A DNA stretch of 64,000 nucleotides from Anomaloglossus baeobatrachus (GCF_048569485.1 NC_134354.1:88140142-88204141), one strand, 5' to 3'; shown: positions 13,001 through 24,275, numbered from the stretch's first letter. The notes: generated by a model not told the origin, from the sequence alone. Made by a program: numbers and translations.

Positions 13001-15907
13001 GCAAGTTTTTTAACTGCAGGTGAGGTTACACATAAGTTAAGGACCCCAAAAATAGAGATTACCTTGGCGTTTGGTTATGGGGCTCCTTTGCATTGATCAA
13101 TACAATGGCTAAATCTCATTCCTATTCATAGCAATTATGCACATACAATTTTCATGTTTTTCACTTTTTTCAGATAGTCCATTGTATTTCAGTCTAGTAT
13201 TTCCATAGCAGTTCTGCTTTTCATTATTCCCCTATACATTGTGACTGGTGTGCAACTCTATCTGCATCAAGGCAGAGCATGGCATTACCTATCCAGGTAA
13301 ACGCATGCATTTCTGCAACTCCCACAGAATAGAAAGTTGCACACATGCAGCCACTTCACCCATCAGGGCTCCCATTCTGGAGAAAGTCAAGTCACACATA
13401 TGCTAGTCTGATATTCAGGCCCATATGTTATATGTAAAGCTGAATCACACATCATAGTAACAGTGGTATTCATTTTAAAGACAGATTCCATTTATGACAA
13501 ACCTCCAGGTTCAGATGGATGTAGTTGAGAAATTGAGCACATCAGATCTTCTTTCTGGTACACCTCCCATTCTCCAGTAGTGTTGACCTCCAGGAAGATT
13601 GTCATTGTATAGTTATTCTCCTGCGATTATTGAAAAGCCTAACAGTTAACTTAGAGTGTAATGCCAGCAAGGTTTGTACACAAAAATATAACCGAGACCA
13701 GTTTCAAATGGCAGAAGGAAAACCCATTTCAAGATGCGCTCATCCATCCATCCATCTTTAGCAAATCTCCATTTACATGTCTGGCTGGTCCAGAATTGGA
13801 CTGTACACCTCTCCTGTTTGAAAGTCTCATGTGCTTATGAGGATGTTGATTTCATAACAGAGCAACCCATTGCCAGTCTGGAAATCATGGTGTGTACACA
13901 GACATGCAAGCACAGGCTTACCAGTATTCCTCACCACTAGTGGACACAGACAGAGGAGGGCCTCTGTGCAAGAACATCTGGGCCCTTTGTAGACCAATAG
14001 GACATCATAATGTCAAATGCCTTCAGCATTGGAGGTAGAAATGGGCCCCTATCCTCTGGAGCCTGTACTGATTTTATGACACACACACACAGCAATGTGT
14101 AGTAGGCAGCACATAGGCCACATTTGTCAGGTGCATGTACAGCCTCAATGGAGGCAAGTAACCTGGATATTCAGTGATAAAGCTGCAGGGGATCGCACAC
14201 ACCCATTTTTACTTATGTGTACACAATGCATTTCTTCCACAGATTATATGTACAGACAAATTAAGATACTGGACAACCCTTTTCATTGTTTCCAGGAAAA
14301 CCTTCTGGAAACAGATTGGTTAAACATACTCCTTGGCTAAGCTACATACGTCAGTCCTTACCAGCAACTGCACGTAACAGCCATCATATTGTGCAAAAAT
14401 GACTACATATCCGTCAGATTCAGGAGTTACCCAGATACCACAGGATCCATCAGTGACAAGCGGTGTTCCATTTCCATCAGCATCTAAAACAGAAGATACC
14501 AAATATTCATTTGGCCTTTAGACATTAAGTATGCAAGTCATAAGATTGTAAAGATTTGTCATTAGGTTATAGAGTGGCACAAGGCTGTAGTCATGGGCAA
14601 GAGATTGACACCAGACACCCTAGCATGCTACATGAAACTACTGGGTGTGTGAACTTTCCCTTTGTGTGTTAGGAACCCTGGCAAACCGCATACTGCCAGG
14701 ACCAGATTATGACTCATGCTCACAAGGGGGGAACAACCACCTACTTTAAACCACAACATTTTACTATACTACATCATGCTCTGTCATAACTTAACATTCC
14801 CGATAACAGGCACATACAATTCAGGAAGTACAATTCAGAATGTAAGCATTTTACACATCAGGACACATCAGCTTCCCTCTGGGTTGCTTCAGAGACAACT
14901 AGCCCTGTGAGTCCCAGCACAATCCAGTCTAGCCTTACAGCACACGTACTTTAGCAGTCACCTTCCCTTCCTGCAGTCCCATATCCAGTCTCATTGGATC
15001 CCAAGATGACCAGAGTTAACACTTTGTACTCTCACAAGCTTTGCAGGAAACCACTCAGTTGACTACATTCATAGATAAGGTCCACTAGGTACCATGACAG
15101 TTAGGCTATGTGTCCACGGTAGAATGTACCTGCAGATTTTTCTGCATGAAAATCCAAGACTTTCGCGGCAAATCCGCACCTTATTGTTGCCGCGGATTAC
15201 CGCGAAATTGCCACAGATTTTGATACGGATTTTTTTTTCCCCATTCTATACCCAAAATCCACAACAATAATTGACATGCTGCAGATTTTTCCGGATCAAA
15301 ATCCGCCGCGAAAAAAATCCGCAGCATGGACACAGCATTTCCAAAATGCCATTGAAATGGCTTGGAAGTGCCGCTGATTTTCAGAAAATCCAGTGTGGAC
15401 ACATAGCCTTAAGGGGCCTTGCTGCCAGGGTTCCAAGCCTTCGTCTGGATACACTCTAAGGACTGGCCTCTAGTGTCTCAGTCCACACTTTCAAGTTTTG
15501 TGTCAATACAAAAAAAAAACAAAAAAAAAAAACCACCACCACACACACAAACACCCCAACAACCCACACAAAAACCCACATACACACTTTCAGACTTCTC
15601 ATTGACTTTGCATGCATTTTTGTGACATTAAAAAAGTGTGCACAGGGCCTTATAGAGAAGGAAATTAAGAGGCCTCCAAACCATCAGTATAGAAAGCACA
15701 CAACCTAGCTAACCATTATGTGAGCTCACCATAAACCGAGAGTCTAGTCGAGATATTAGTGGGCAGAAGCTGCAGGGTGTACTCCATGCTTTCATCACCA
15801 CAGATCAGCAAAGGAGATTCATAATACTCATTCTCAACTGCAGAAGCAGCAAGGTAACCCCCTAAGACAGCCACAACCCAGACCCTCCACCACAGCTTCC
15901 CAGCCAT
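10072..15907 (-). CDS. zp4: Zona pellucida / vitelline envelope glycoprotein 4, complete 12-exon gene
   Basis: This encodes an egg-coat protein of the ZP1/ZP4 (ZPB) group, secreted by the oocyte and polymerised into the vitelline envelope. Exons, in transcript order: 15730-15907, 14362-14483, 13503-13620, 12155-12310, 11886-12073, 11707-11804, 11339-11466, 11069-11258, 10816-10957, 10663-10738, 10477-10587, 10072-10208. Every junction has AG/GT and the phases join without a break, giving 547 residues. Signal peptide 1-23 (MAGKLWW, cleavage near ASA). Potential N-glycosylation at N51, N64, N103 and N113. P-type trefoil 149-186 with six cysteines. ZP-N from about 192 (VTVQC), ZP-C with WPILVDGCP at exon 8/9. 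Furin-type RRRR at 465-468. Transmembrane helix about 513-534 and a short basic tail. The trefoil, 12 exons and length near the 540 residues of human ZP4 favour ZP4 over the longer ZP1. ATG at 15907 is chosen because it precedes the signal peptide. Confidence 0.95.
10477..10738 (-). CDS. zp4: zp4 exons 10 and 11: end of ZP-C and furin site
   Basis: Exon 10 (10663-10738) encodes VYFHCSASACV, the final ZP-C strands, and ends in CPSR plus one base. Exon 11 (10477-10587) completes the next codon, so that R-R-R-R straddles the splice junction. In ZP proteins a basic consensus furin site here is cut before the ectodomain joins the envelope. Exon 11 then carries the short linker to the membrane anchor in exon 12. 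Confidence 0.9.
12155..12310 (-). CDS. zp4: zp4 exon 4: trefoil (P-type) domain exon
   Basis: This exon supplies the six-cysteine P-domain that distinguishes ZP1/ZP4 from ZP2 and ZP3. The cysteines fall in the order SEC, LSC, DAC, GCC (two) and TPC, with the usual QNGCCYD core. It enters with phase 1 (two bases complete a codon) and leaves one base, matching its neighbours. Confidence 0.93.
12493..13261. mobile_element. Foldback retroposon-like insertion with 13-bp target duplication, zp4 intron 3
   Basis: Two long inverted arms (about 12509-12830 and 12915-13258) surround an 80-base spacer. The outer arms read gttgcacaccagtca and tgactggtgtgcaac. The 13-base ctgcatcaaggca lies on both sides (12480-12492 and 13262-13274). 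About 17 unpaired bases lie outside the left arm. It is the same family as 4549-5088 but diverged in sequence. Confidence 0.7.
15104..15408. repeat. Palindromic MITE in zp4 intron 1, TTA target
   Basis: Terminal inverted repeats GGCTATGTGTCCAC and its complement enclose 305 bases rich in 'aaatccgc' motifs. TTA sits on both sides (15101-15103 and 15409-15411), the target pattern of PIF/Harbinger transposons. No transposase is encoded. Confidence 0.7.
15509..15600. repeat. Low-complexity A/C-rich tract
   Basis: A-rich then CA-rich simple sequence (aaaaaaaaacaaa..., accaccaccacacacac) in zp4 intron 1. No coding meaning. Confidence 0.7.
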
Positions 15908-15947
15908 TGTGTTCTCTGAGAGTACACCCAAGCCTCAGCACAGCTTC

Positions 15948-15989
15948 TATTTATTCCCGATACACCTGTGGGAGAAAGTAACCCAGGTG
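15948..15989 (-). promoter_or_regulatory. zp4 proximal promoter: TATA-like box and two E-boxes
   Basis: Upstream of the zp4 ATG, the minus strand carries AATAAATA (15948-15955), a TATA-like box 41-48 bases before the ATG, and two E-boxes, CAGGTG at 15963-15968 and CACCTG at 15984-15989. The oocyte factor FIGLA drives ZP genes through an E-box (CANNTG), usually near -200 in mammals. Whether these closer boxes are used is inference. Confidence 0.45.
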
Positions 15990-16009
15990 TCCATTGATGG
16001 TGATTCTGG

Positions 16010-16315
16010 GAATCCTTTCAATCACTGAAAAGCTGCGTTCTGAAGCGCATGGTGCCGGCAGATTCGTGCGCTCTGCATGCTGCCTCTCCCTATAGACAGA
16101 ATGCAGAACACACAAAAGAAGTGACATGTCACTTCTTAGAACGCAGCGATTCGGCAAGCAGCTGAATCGCTGCGTTCTAACATGCCACGTGCGCACGGCC
16201 CCTGCACAATCTCCATAGATTATGCAGGGGACGCAGGACGCATGCAGTTACGCTGCGGTGCAGAACGCAGGGTAACTGCATGTAATACGCACACGTGCGC
16301 ACATACCCTAGGACC
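16010..16315. repeat. Truncated MITE just upstream of zp4
   Basis: This shares its core with the MITEs at 18594-18963 and 61601-61912: 'gaagtgacatgtcacttctt', 'gcacggcccctgcacaatctc', 'gacgcaggacgcatgcagtta' and the CGCACACGTGCGCACATA end. One terminus is missing. It begins within about 100 bases of the zp4 start codon, so it lies in the promoter-proximal region. Confidence 0.6.
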
Positions 16316-16324
16316 CACTCGCAC

Positions 16325-17083
16325 ATAGGACCCACTCACACTTGCGCTATTTTGACGCAAACGGAATCCGTCACTAATGTAGTACAGTTCATTTATTTAC
16401 AGTGGAAGCGCGACATCATGTGGACACAAGCGGGTACTGAATGACACATACACACGCCATAGTAACGCGCTTCCACTGTAAATAAATGAACTGTACTACA
16501 TTAGTGACGAATTCCGTTTGCGTCAAAATAGCGCAAGTGTGAAACTAGCCTTTGTGTTTTTTTTTATCTCAATATTTTTCAGACAAAACCAGGAATGGGT
16601 GAGGCTACACCCACACACTTGCGCTATTTTGACGCAAACGGAATCCGTCACTAATGTAGTACAGTTCATTTATTTACAGTGCAAGCGCGTTACTATGGCG
16701 CGTGTGTGTGTCATGCAGTACCCGCTTGTTTCCACATGATGTCGCGCTTCCACTGTAAATAAATGAACTGTACTACATTAGTGACGGATTCCGTTTGAGT
16801 CAAAATAGCGCAAGTGTGAAACTAGCCTAATGCAGAAGTGATGCCCGTGTTTCTATTATGGCCGTTTCACATTTGCGCTATTTTAATGGATTCGGGCTCC
16901 GTTACAAATACAGTACAGTTCATTTATTTACAGTGGAAGCGCGACATCATGTGGACACAAGCGGGTACTGCATGACACACACACACACGCCATAGTAACG
17001 CGCTTCCAATGTAAATAAATGAACTGTACTACATTAGTGACGGATTCCGTTTGCGTCAAAACAACGCAAGTGTGAAACTAGCC
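16325..17083. repeat. Three adjacent copies of one about 225-bp palindromic MITE
   Basis: Copies lie at about 16325-16549, 16602-16827 and 16860-17083. Each has 'cacttgcgctattttgacgc' ends and paired internal arms 'gtagtacagttcatttattt' / 'aaataaatgaactgtactac' around a 'catgtgg-acaagcgggtact' centre. The first and third share orientation, while the middle is inverted relative to them at its centre. Confidence 0.75.
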
Positions 17084-17116
17084 TTATACTTTTCCTGTGT
17101 TCCACTTCTGGTTTTA

Positions 17117-17573
17117 GGCCGGCTTCACACTTGCGATTAACTCGCACGAGTGCAATGCGACAAAAGCTTGCATTGCACTCGGACCCATGTTAATCAATGA
17201 GGAAGCTCCCATCTGCTATTTTTTTCTCAGTCGGACTGAGAAAAAAATCGCAGCATGCTGCGTTTTGGTGAGTTTTTCGCACGAGTCTCTTCAATGCAAG
17301 TCTACGGGTACGTGAAAAAAAACGGTTGTCACACGAATGGCACATACACCATCCTAGTGACATCCGTTTTTCTCAATACATTTCACGCATGTAGCAGAGA
17401 ACACTGTAAATGCTCCTGTACATAACATTACATGAGTAGCAGCTGCTGAGGGTAAAAACTGATTGCACACTGACAGAAAACTGACAGCACACTGATGAAA
17501 AGTGAACTAAAATCGTCCAACTTTCTAGCATGAGAATCGGACCGATTTTACACACACAAGTGTGATTCCAGCC
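17117..17573. repeat. MITE, TTA target
   Basis: Ends GGCCGGCTTCACACTTGCG and CAAGTGTGATTCCAGCC form inverted repeats. TTA lies at 17114-17116 and 17574-17576. The right TTA is also the left TTA of the next MITE. Confidence 0.65.
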
Positions 17574-17576
17574 TTA

Positions 17577-17796
17577 GGCCGGAGTCACACTTGCGTGTGC
17601 CTCACGTGTAACTCGCACGAGTCTCTCATTGAATCACCAGGCACGGCCACACACTCTCCGGACAGGAGCGGGTCAGTTGCATGTATCTCTATACAGCTGA
17701 GATGCTCCTGTCTGGAGAGTGTGTGGCCGTGCCAGGTGATTCAATGAGAGACTTGCGCGAGATACAAGCGAGGCACTCGCAAGTGTGACTCCGGCC
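17577..17796. repeat. MITE, TTA target, abutting the previous one
   Basis: A near-perfect 220-base palindrome: GGCCGGAGTCACACTTGCG at one end and its complement at the other, with internal arms 'cacacactctccggacagg' / 'cctgtctggagagtgtgtgg'. TTA lies at 17574-17576 and 17797-17799. Confidence 0.75.
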
Positions 17797-17856
17797 TTAG
17801 CTACAAATACTGAGGTAAAAATCTCAGCAAATACTCAATGTGTGCACGTGGCCTTA

Positions 17857-18299
17857 GGCCCTGTGCACACGCTGCGGATTTACCGCGGAGTTTGACGGGA
17901 ATTTGCCGCGGGATTGCTGCAGAAAATGTGTCTAACATTGCTGCAGTCATTCCCCAGCAAATCCTATGGGTTTTAAAAAATACTGTGCGCACACTGCGTT
18001 TTTTTATACCCGCGGATTTACCCGCGGATTTTCCGCTGCGGAATTAATGAGCATGTCACTTCTTTTCCGAAGGTACCTGCGGTTTTTGCCATAGATAATG
18101 GTAAAAAACGCGGGGACCAAGTTGCGGAAAATCAGCTGTAATTCCGCAGTAAATCCGCGGCAAACCTCGTCAAAACCGCGGCAAATCGATGCAAAAACGC
18201 GGATGCGGTTTTACCGCGGTTTTTACCACGGGTGCGGGATTCTTTCGGAGGGTCCATTTTTTTGTTAAGAAAATGGCACTGTCTAGTGCGCACATAGCC
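17857..18299. repeat. MITE, TTA target
   Basis: Ends GGCCCTGTGCACACGCTGCGG and GTGCGCACATAGCC are inverted repeats of the 'GGCTATGTGCGCAC' group. TTA lies at 17854-17856 and 18300-18302. The interior is a series of 'ccgcggatttaccgcgg' motifs. Confidence 0.7.
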
Positions 18300-18437
18300 T
18301 TACAGTCCAAGCAAAGTGAATGTGATAGTATGAAAACTAATGTGCATTGTGCATATTAAGAAGCTGTGGGTTTGTTAGTCATTTCTTTTTTCTTTATAGG
18401 GTTCAATGTGGACCCTGAGAAAAACGTACATAAAAAC

Positions 18438-18537
<100 letters not shown>

Positions 18538-18593
18538 ACAGTTGTGCTTTTAAGTGCACAATCAAAGCTTTTCTTGTACTCAAAAAACATTAA

Positions 18594-18963
18594 GGCTATG
18601 TGCGCACGTTGCGTACAGTCACTGCAGAATTTTCTGCAGCGATCTGAAGAGCACATGTGCGCTTCAAATCGCTGCAGAAAATGTCCGTAGAGAAAAAAAA
18701 AAGCAGATTCCATGCGCTCTGCCTACAGCTCCTGCCATAGACAGTGCAGGAGCTGCCGGCAAAGCGCACGGAAGAAGTGACATGTCACTTCTTGAACGCA
18801 GCACTTCGGGCAGCAGCCGAAGCGCTGCGCTCTAAGACGCCACGTGCGCACGGCCCCTGCACAATCTCCATAGACTGTGCAGGGGACGCAGGACGCATGC
18901 AGTTACGCTGCGCTACAAAGCGCAGCGTAACTGCATGAATTACGCACACGTGTGCACATAGCC
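18594..18963. repeat. MITE, TAA target
   Basis: Ends GGCTATGTGCGCACGTTGCG and CGTGTGCACATAGCC; TAA at 18591-18593 and 18964-18966. Its core 'agaagtgacatgtcacttct' is shared with 16010-16315 and 61601-61912. Confidence 0.75.
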
Positions 18964-19089
18964 TAAAAATGCTTCAAATCTGCACCAAAAACGCATTAAA
19001 TAGAGTTTAAAACATAATAAAAAAAAAACAGCAGAAAACGTGTAGATAAAAAGCGCAGACGAAAACATTATTTATGCTATGTATGAACA

Positions 19090-19840
19090 CAGCCTTGGGC
19101 TGAGACCGCACTTTGCGTTTCCACCTGCGTTTCAAGTGCTTTTTAGGTCCGTTTTGAGAAGCACCTTTTTCATGCCAAAAGGCATGCGTTTTGATTTTCC
19201 AGCAAAGTCAATGGAAAATGGTGATTTTCAGACCGTTTAATTTGCATATTTTGTGGCAAAAACCATGCGTTCAAAGAAGCAGCATGTCAATTGTTTTTGC
19301 CATTTTATGTGCGTTTTGCTAACATTGAAGTCAATGAGAAATGGCAAAAACCAAGATTCCTTCAAATTCCTGCGTTTTACCTGCTTTTTCAGTGCAGAAA
19401 ACATGCGTTTTTGACTACCAAAACGCATGCTTTTTGGACTTCAAAATAATGATTTGATATGTCCCTTTACACACACATAATCCGACAATTAAATTTGAGA
19501 AAAATATGCATTTATTGCTATATTAGCGAAAAAATGTATATTACCACTATAATTTTATGAAATATATCTATTTTCATTATTTTTTCCATTAATATAGATT
19601 TTATCCTTTTTTTCCCCTCTTTTTTCATTCTGTATGACTGATTAAACTTTATTTAGCAGTGTCTTGTTGTTCAAAACGCATGTGTCAAAACGCAAGTGAA
19701 AATGCATGCAAAAAGCGCTGAAACTGCATAAAAAAAGTGGTAAATACGCATGCGTTTTCAGCGCTAAAGTTCTGAAAAAGTCAACTTTGGTCAAATCAAT
19801 TAAACTAAAAACGTGCGTTTAGAAATGCAAGTATGCCTTA
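19090..19840. repeat. Probable long MITE-like repeat with 'gcgtttt' motifs
   Basis: The left end (ggctgagaccgcactttgcg) and right end (gcaagtatgcctta) are loosely inverted, and the interior repeats 'aaaacgcatgcg' and 'tgcgtttt' on both strands. Boundaries are approximate. Confidence 0.4.
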
Positions 19841-20673
19841 GGCCTCATTCAGTCTTATGTTATTCACATACAAGTTCTATCTGAATTTTTCACTGTTTTT
19901 CATTATAGTCTGTGGAGAAATTTGTGTTTTTGATCCAACAGAAGAACCAAAATCACCCATAAAAATCTATGGGTTCTGAAAATCAAGAACAGCACTCTGG
20001 TATACAAGAACACTGAAAATGAAACTTGGCAGTAAAAACTGTTCAAACATTGATCAAAACAGGTCAATTTTTTTCCCAAGTTTGAATAAAGTCTTACATG
20101 AGTTTTTTTGTCCTTAGAAAAAAGCTCATAAAAAGCACACATTTTTTTACCATGAATTGTCATGTTTTTTGGTTATGGTTATCTATTTCACCTGCAAAAA
20201 CTTCAAAGGCAATTTATCCTGTTGTTTTTAGCCACTTTTTTTATGCTTGTTTCACGTTGCACATTTCGAGTGGATTTTTTCCCCAGTGTATCTGAACCAA
20301 AATGTGGATTTTGTTGCTGATTTGGTGTAGTTTTTACTTACATTATCCATCGCAAAGGTGAAGTCCCTGCTGAATCCTCACAAAGAACTGACTGCTATAG
20401 ATTTTAAGATCTCCACTGCAGGTCAATCAATTTTTTAGCAAAATTTGTCGAAATCTCATTTAATTATCTAGTGCTATATTACATTGTAGAGTTTATGCAC
20501 ATACATGTTCGCTGAAATCCGCAATGTGAGAACCTAGCCGAAAAAGTGTGTCTGTAAACTGCAAAAATGACTTATGTGAATATACCCTGCGGACAGAATA
20601 CATTCACATGCTCGTTAAGACCACGTGCACATGTTGCGTAATTGGTGAGGTTTTTTTACCTCATTATTTGTAA
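19841..20673. other. Unassigned AT-rich stretch
   Basis: No gene or clear repeat boundary. The text has the drifting 'aaaact / gtttttg' character of old MITE remains. Confidence 0.3.
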
Positions 20674-21157
20674 GGGTACTTTCACACTTGCGTTGTTTGG
20701 GAAACAGCGCAATCCGTTAACGGATGTGCCCTGTTTCCCATAGACTTGTATTGACGACGCTTTGCAATGGATGGCCTTGCGTTGTATCTGTCGGCCGACA
20801 CTGCGTTGCATCTGCCGGGTGGAAAGAACGCAGCATGTAGCGTTTTTCTGCGCTTCCCAGAGCATTAAAAAAATGCTATGTGCCGGATTCCGTCGGCATC
20901 TGTCATTTTTATAATGGAAGCCTCTGGTGGCGGAATCCCTCAGAATCCGTCATTTAATGGATTCCTGTGACAGATCCGTCTTTAAATAACTGAACATGCT
21001 CAGTTGAGTAAATTGATGAAAAAAAAGCTACAACAGATTGCGTTGTTTTGCAGGATCCGTCGCATCAGTTGTGCCACTATCAGTTGTGCTGTATCCGTTA
21101 CATCTGTCACACAACGCAATGCGACGAATGCCGCACAACGTAAGTGTGAAACTAGCC
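20674..21157. repeat. MITE
   Basis: Ends GGGTACTTTCACACTTGCG and CGTAAGTGTGAAACTAGCC. Flanked by TAA and TGA, so the target copy has diverged by one base. Internal 'aatccgt' and 'acggat' motifs pair across the centre. Confidence 0.6.
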
Positions 21158-21226
21158 TGAGCCAAAACCTGTAGTGGAAAAAAATGCAGAAGTGGTGCAT
21201 GTGTTTTTATTGTGTTATGTTCCTAA

Positions 21227-21820
21227 AGCGGGCTTTACACGCTACGAGATCGCTACAGCGATCTCGTTGGAGTCACGGATTTTGTGACGCACATCTGGCC
21301 GCTGTAGTGATCTCGTTGTGTGTGACTCCTAGGAGCGATTTTGGATCGTTGCAAAAATGTCCAAAATCGCTCCTCGTTGACATGGAGGTCCATTCTCAAA
21401 TATCGCTGCTGTCGCGTGGGCGAAGTTGATCCTCGTCCCTGCGGCAGCACACATCGCTACGTGTGACGCCGCAGGAACGAGGAACCTCTCCTTACCTGCC
21501 ACACGCCAGCAATGAGGAAGGAAGGAGGTGGGTGGGATGTTCGTCCCGCTCATCTCCACCCCTCCGCTTTGATTGGCCGGCCGCTTAGTGACGTCGCGGT
21601 GACGTCGCTGTGATGCCGAACATCCCTCCCCCTTGAGGGAGGGATTGTTCGGCAGTCACAGCGACGACGACGACCAGGTAAGTGCGTGTGACCCTGCCGT
21701 AGCAATAGTGTTCGCTGCGGCAGCGATCACCAAATATCGGCATAACGATAGGGGCGGGTGCTATCACGCTCGCCATCGCTAGCATCGGCTAGTGACGTTG
21801 CAGCGTGTAAAGCCCACTTT
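21227..21820. repeat. Large palindromic MITE (core family with 'ctgcggcagcacacatcgc')
   Basis: Ends AGCGGGCTTTACACGCTACG and CAGCGTGTAAAGCCCACTT. Inner core 'gtgtgacgccgcaggaacgaggaac' and 'ggtgggtgggatgttcgtcccg'. One of seven copies of this core in the window (see 33252, 35615, 39311, 44111, 44792, 47698). Confidence 0.75.
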
Positions 21821-22373
21821 AGATGAGCTTTTGGTGCATTTGTCACTCTGCATGTTTTTGCTGAGTCAAGATGAGATGGATGGATGAGATTTATAGAAAT
21901 ATCTACTCTGTTTTTTTTTACGTTGAGAAATCTGCAATGTAACTTTCTTTAGCTCTTATCCTGAGTTATCTGTGTGTATTTTACCCCTAGATTTGCATTA
22001 GATGTGGAAATTTCACAGGTAAAAATGCACATTCATTTTCAGTGCATTTCCATGTTGGCACAGGGCATCAAAAACAAGCCAAATGCCAGAAAGTTTGAAA
22101 AAGAAAACAGCTTTATTAAAAGCATGGCTCATCAGAGACAAAAACCGTGATAAAAAAACATGTTTAAAAAACGCAATGAAAAATTATTACATAATAAGAG
22201 CAGAAATGGTGAAGAAATTCTGCAACATCGCAAACACACCAAAACTCATAATGGAAACATAACTTTATACTTTTCCTCTTTTGATTTTGACTACAAATAC
22301 TGAGGTAAAAAAAAATCACTAAATATACAATGTGGGAACGTGGCCTCAAGCTGTGAGCCCATGATGAGGTTTA

Positions 22374-22712
22374 GGGTACGCTCACACGAGCGTGAAAATC
22401 GGACGAGTGCAATGCGAGAAATTCTCGCATTGCACTCTGACCAATGTTAGGCAATGAGGTTGAGCTGTTGGTCAGCTTTTCTCGCATCCAGATTCTACGC
22501 ACAGGCTGACAGTGGAGGAGATGGGAGGATTAACCCCTCCCTCTCCTCCGCAGCGCCTGCACTCAGCTTCACAGCTGTGACCCGATCGCAAGATCGGGTT
22601 ACAGTCGTATGACACCCGGCTCACGCTCGCAGCAGAGCCTGAGCCGGGGGACATTAGCATATCGCATCCGATGCTCTCGCATCGGATGCCATACGCTCGT
22701 GTGAGTCCAGCC
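22374..22712. repeat. MITE, TTA target
   Basis: Ends GGTACGCTCACACGAGCGTG and CGCTCGTGTGAGTCCAGCC; TTA at 22371-22373 and 22713-22715. A further repeat (AAGGTGAGCTCACACTACC) starts immediately at 22716. Confidence 0.7.
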
Positions 22713-23034
22713 TTAAGGTGAGCTCACACTACCATATACGTGGCATCCGATGCAAGAGAAATGCAATATGCTAATGACATTTGGCTCAATCTCTGCTGCG
22801 AGTGTGCGCGGAATGTCACCACTGTTATCTGATTCTCTCACATGTAAGAATCGGATCGTGGGTGCGGAGAAGATTGAGAGATTAATCTCACCATCTTCTT
22901 CATTGTCTGTCTCTGTGTGTATCAGAGTGCACTCAGATGAGTGAGCCGAGACACTCTGCATGCTGCAATTATGTTCTCATGCCAAATTGGCATGAGAAAA
23001 AAAAATTGCTGATAGGCACTGTTCCATAGTATAA

Positions 23035-23446
23035 GGCTATGTGCCCACGCTGCGGAAAATGCGCGGATTTTGCAGCGGATTTCTCGCGGAAATGCCGCGG
23101 ATTTTTCAGAAATCTGCAGCACAGCTACTCCCCAGCCATTTCTATGGCATTTGGGAAATGCTGTGCCCACGCTACGGATTTTTCCGCAGCGGAAATCATG
23201 TGGATTTCCGTGCGGAAAAATCTGCAGCATGTCAATTATTGTTGCGGATTTACCTGTGGATTTTGCCTATTCAATTGAATGTAAAAAAATCGCAAAATCC
23301 GCAACGAAATCCGCGTCAAATCCACGACAAATCCGTAACAAATCCGCACAAAATCAGCACCTATGAAAAGGTGCGGATTCCGGGGGAATGCTGCGGATTT
23401 AGCTGCAGAAAAATCCGCAGATACAGAGTCCCGTGGGCACATAGCC
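23035..23446. repeat. MITE
   Basis: Ends GGCTATGTGCCCACGCTGCGG and CCCGTGGGCACATAGCC, flanked by TAA and TCA. Filled with 'cggattt' / 'aaatccg' motifs like 17857-18299. Confidence 0.7.
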
Positions 23447-23579
23447 TCACATTGGGCTGAGTGGTATCCAATTAAACATAGCACTTGTCCGAGTTATACG
23501 CTCGCTATACGCCAGTGTGAGCATGTAGAGGGGAGCAGATGCTAGGCCGAGAGGGCTCCTCTCTACTTTACTAGACTGA

Positions 23580-23840
23580 ACTTGAGTTTGTGTTCCTCCC
23601 CGGCCAGGGGTGCGACACTTACTTCCGTCTTCAGGGGTGCGTCAGCCTCTTCGCAGGTGGTTATCGTAGACATAGGAGGGCAACACATCACATACGGAGA
23701 CTATTTACAAAACAGCAACTGGTTTATTCGTTCTTCAATCTTCGCTATATTACACCAACCACTGCACTGCTCCAGCTCTGCTACATCGCCAGCCGTGTAC
23801 TCCAGCAGCAGCACTTTGACATTCATGTTAATAAATAATA
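23580..23840. mobile_element. Possible short LTR fragment
   Basis: The 'ggtgcgacacttacttcc...tttattcg' stretch has the look of an LTR end, but no direct repeats or partner were found. Weak call. Confidence 0.25.
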
Positions 23841-23846
23841 CATGTA

Positions 23847-24275
23847 CAGTTGTATCCAAAAGTTTACATACACTATCTAAAAAGACACATCTACATGTTT
23901 TTCTCTCTATCTGACATGAAATCAGAATAAACCTTTCCCGTTTTAGGTCAATTAGGAACCAAAATTATTTGCCAAATGCCAGAATAATAAGAGAGAATGT
24001 TCTAAGTCATTTGTATTACTTTCTGCAAAGTCAAAAGTTTACATACATTTCATTAGTATTTGGTGCTATTGCCCTTAACCTCTATGTCTTGAGTCAAACA
24101 TTTTGGATATCCTTGGAATTTGGGCCCATTCCTTCTGACAGAATTGGTATAACCGAGCCCTGTTTGTAGCACCTGCATTTTCAGCTGTCCATAAATTGTC
24201 AATATGATTAAGGTTAAGTCCTTGTGATGGCCACTCCAAAACATTGACTTTGTTATCATTTCTGCCCAAGCTTTA
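23847..24275 (-). mobile_element. Tc1-like transposon, 3' half only
   Basis: An outer repeat CAGTTGTATCCAAAAGTTTAC and an inner repeat 'agtcaaaagtttacataca' about 160 bases in show the IR/DR layout of Sleeping Beauty-type Tc1 elements; TA precedes the end at 23845-23846. The minus strand encodes the transposase C-terminus (VNVLEWPSQGLNLN). The last catalytic acid position is not acidic here, and the N-terminal two thirds are missing. The fragment stops where the TTAA-type repeat at 24276 begins. Confidence 0.8.
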
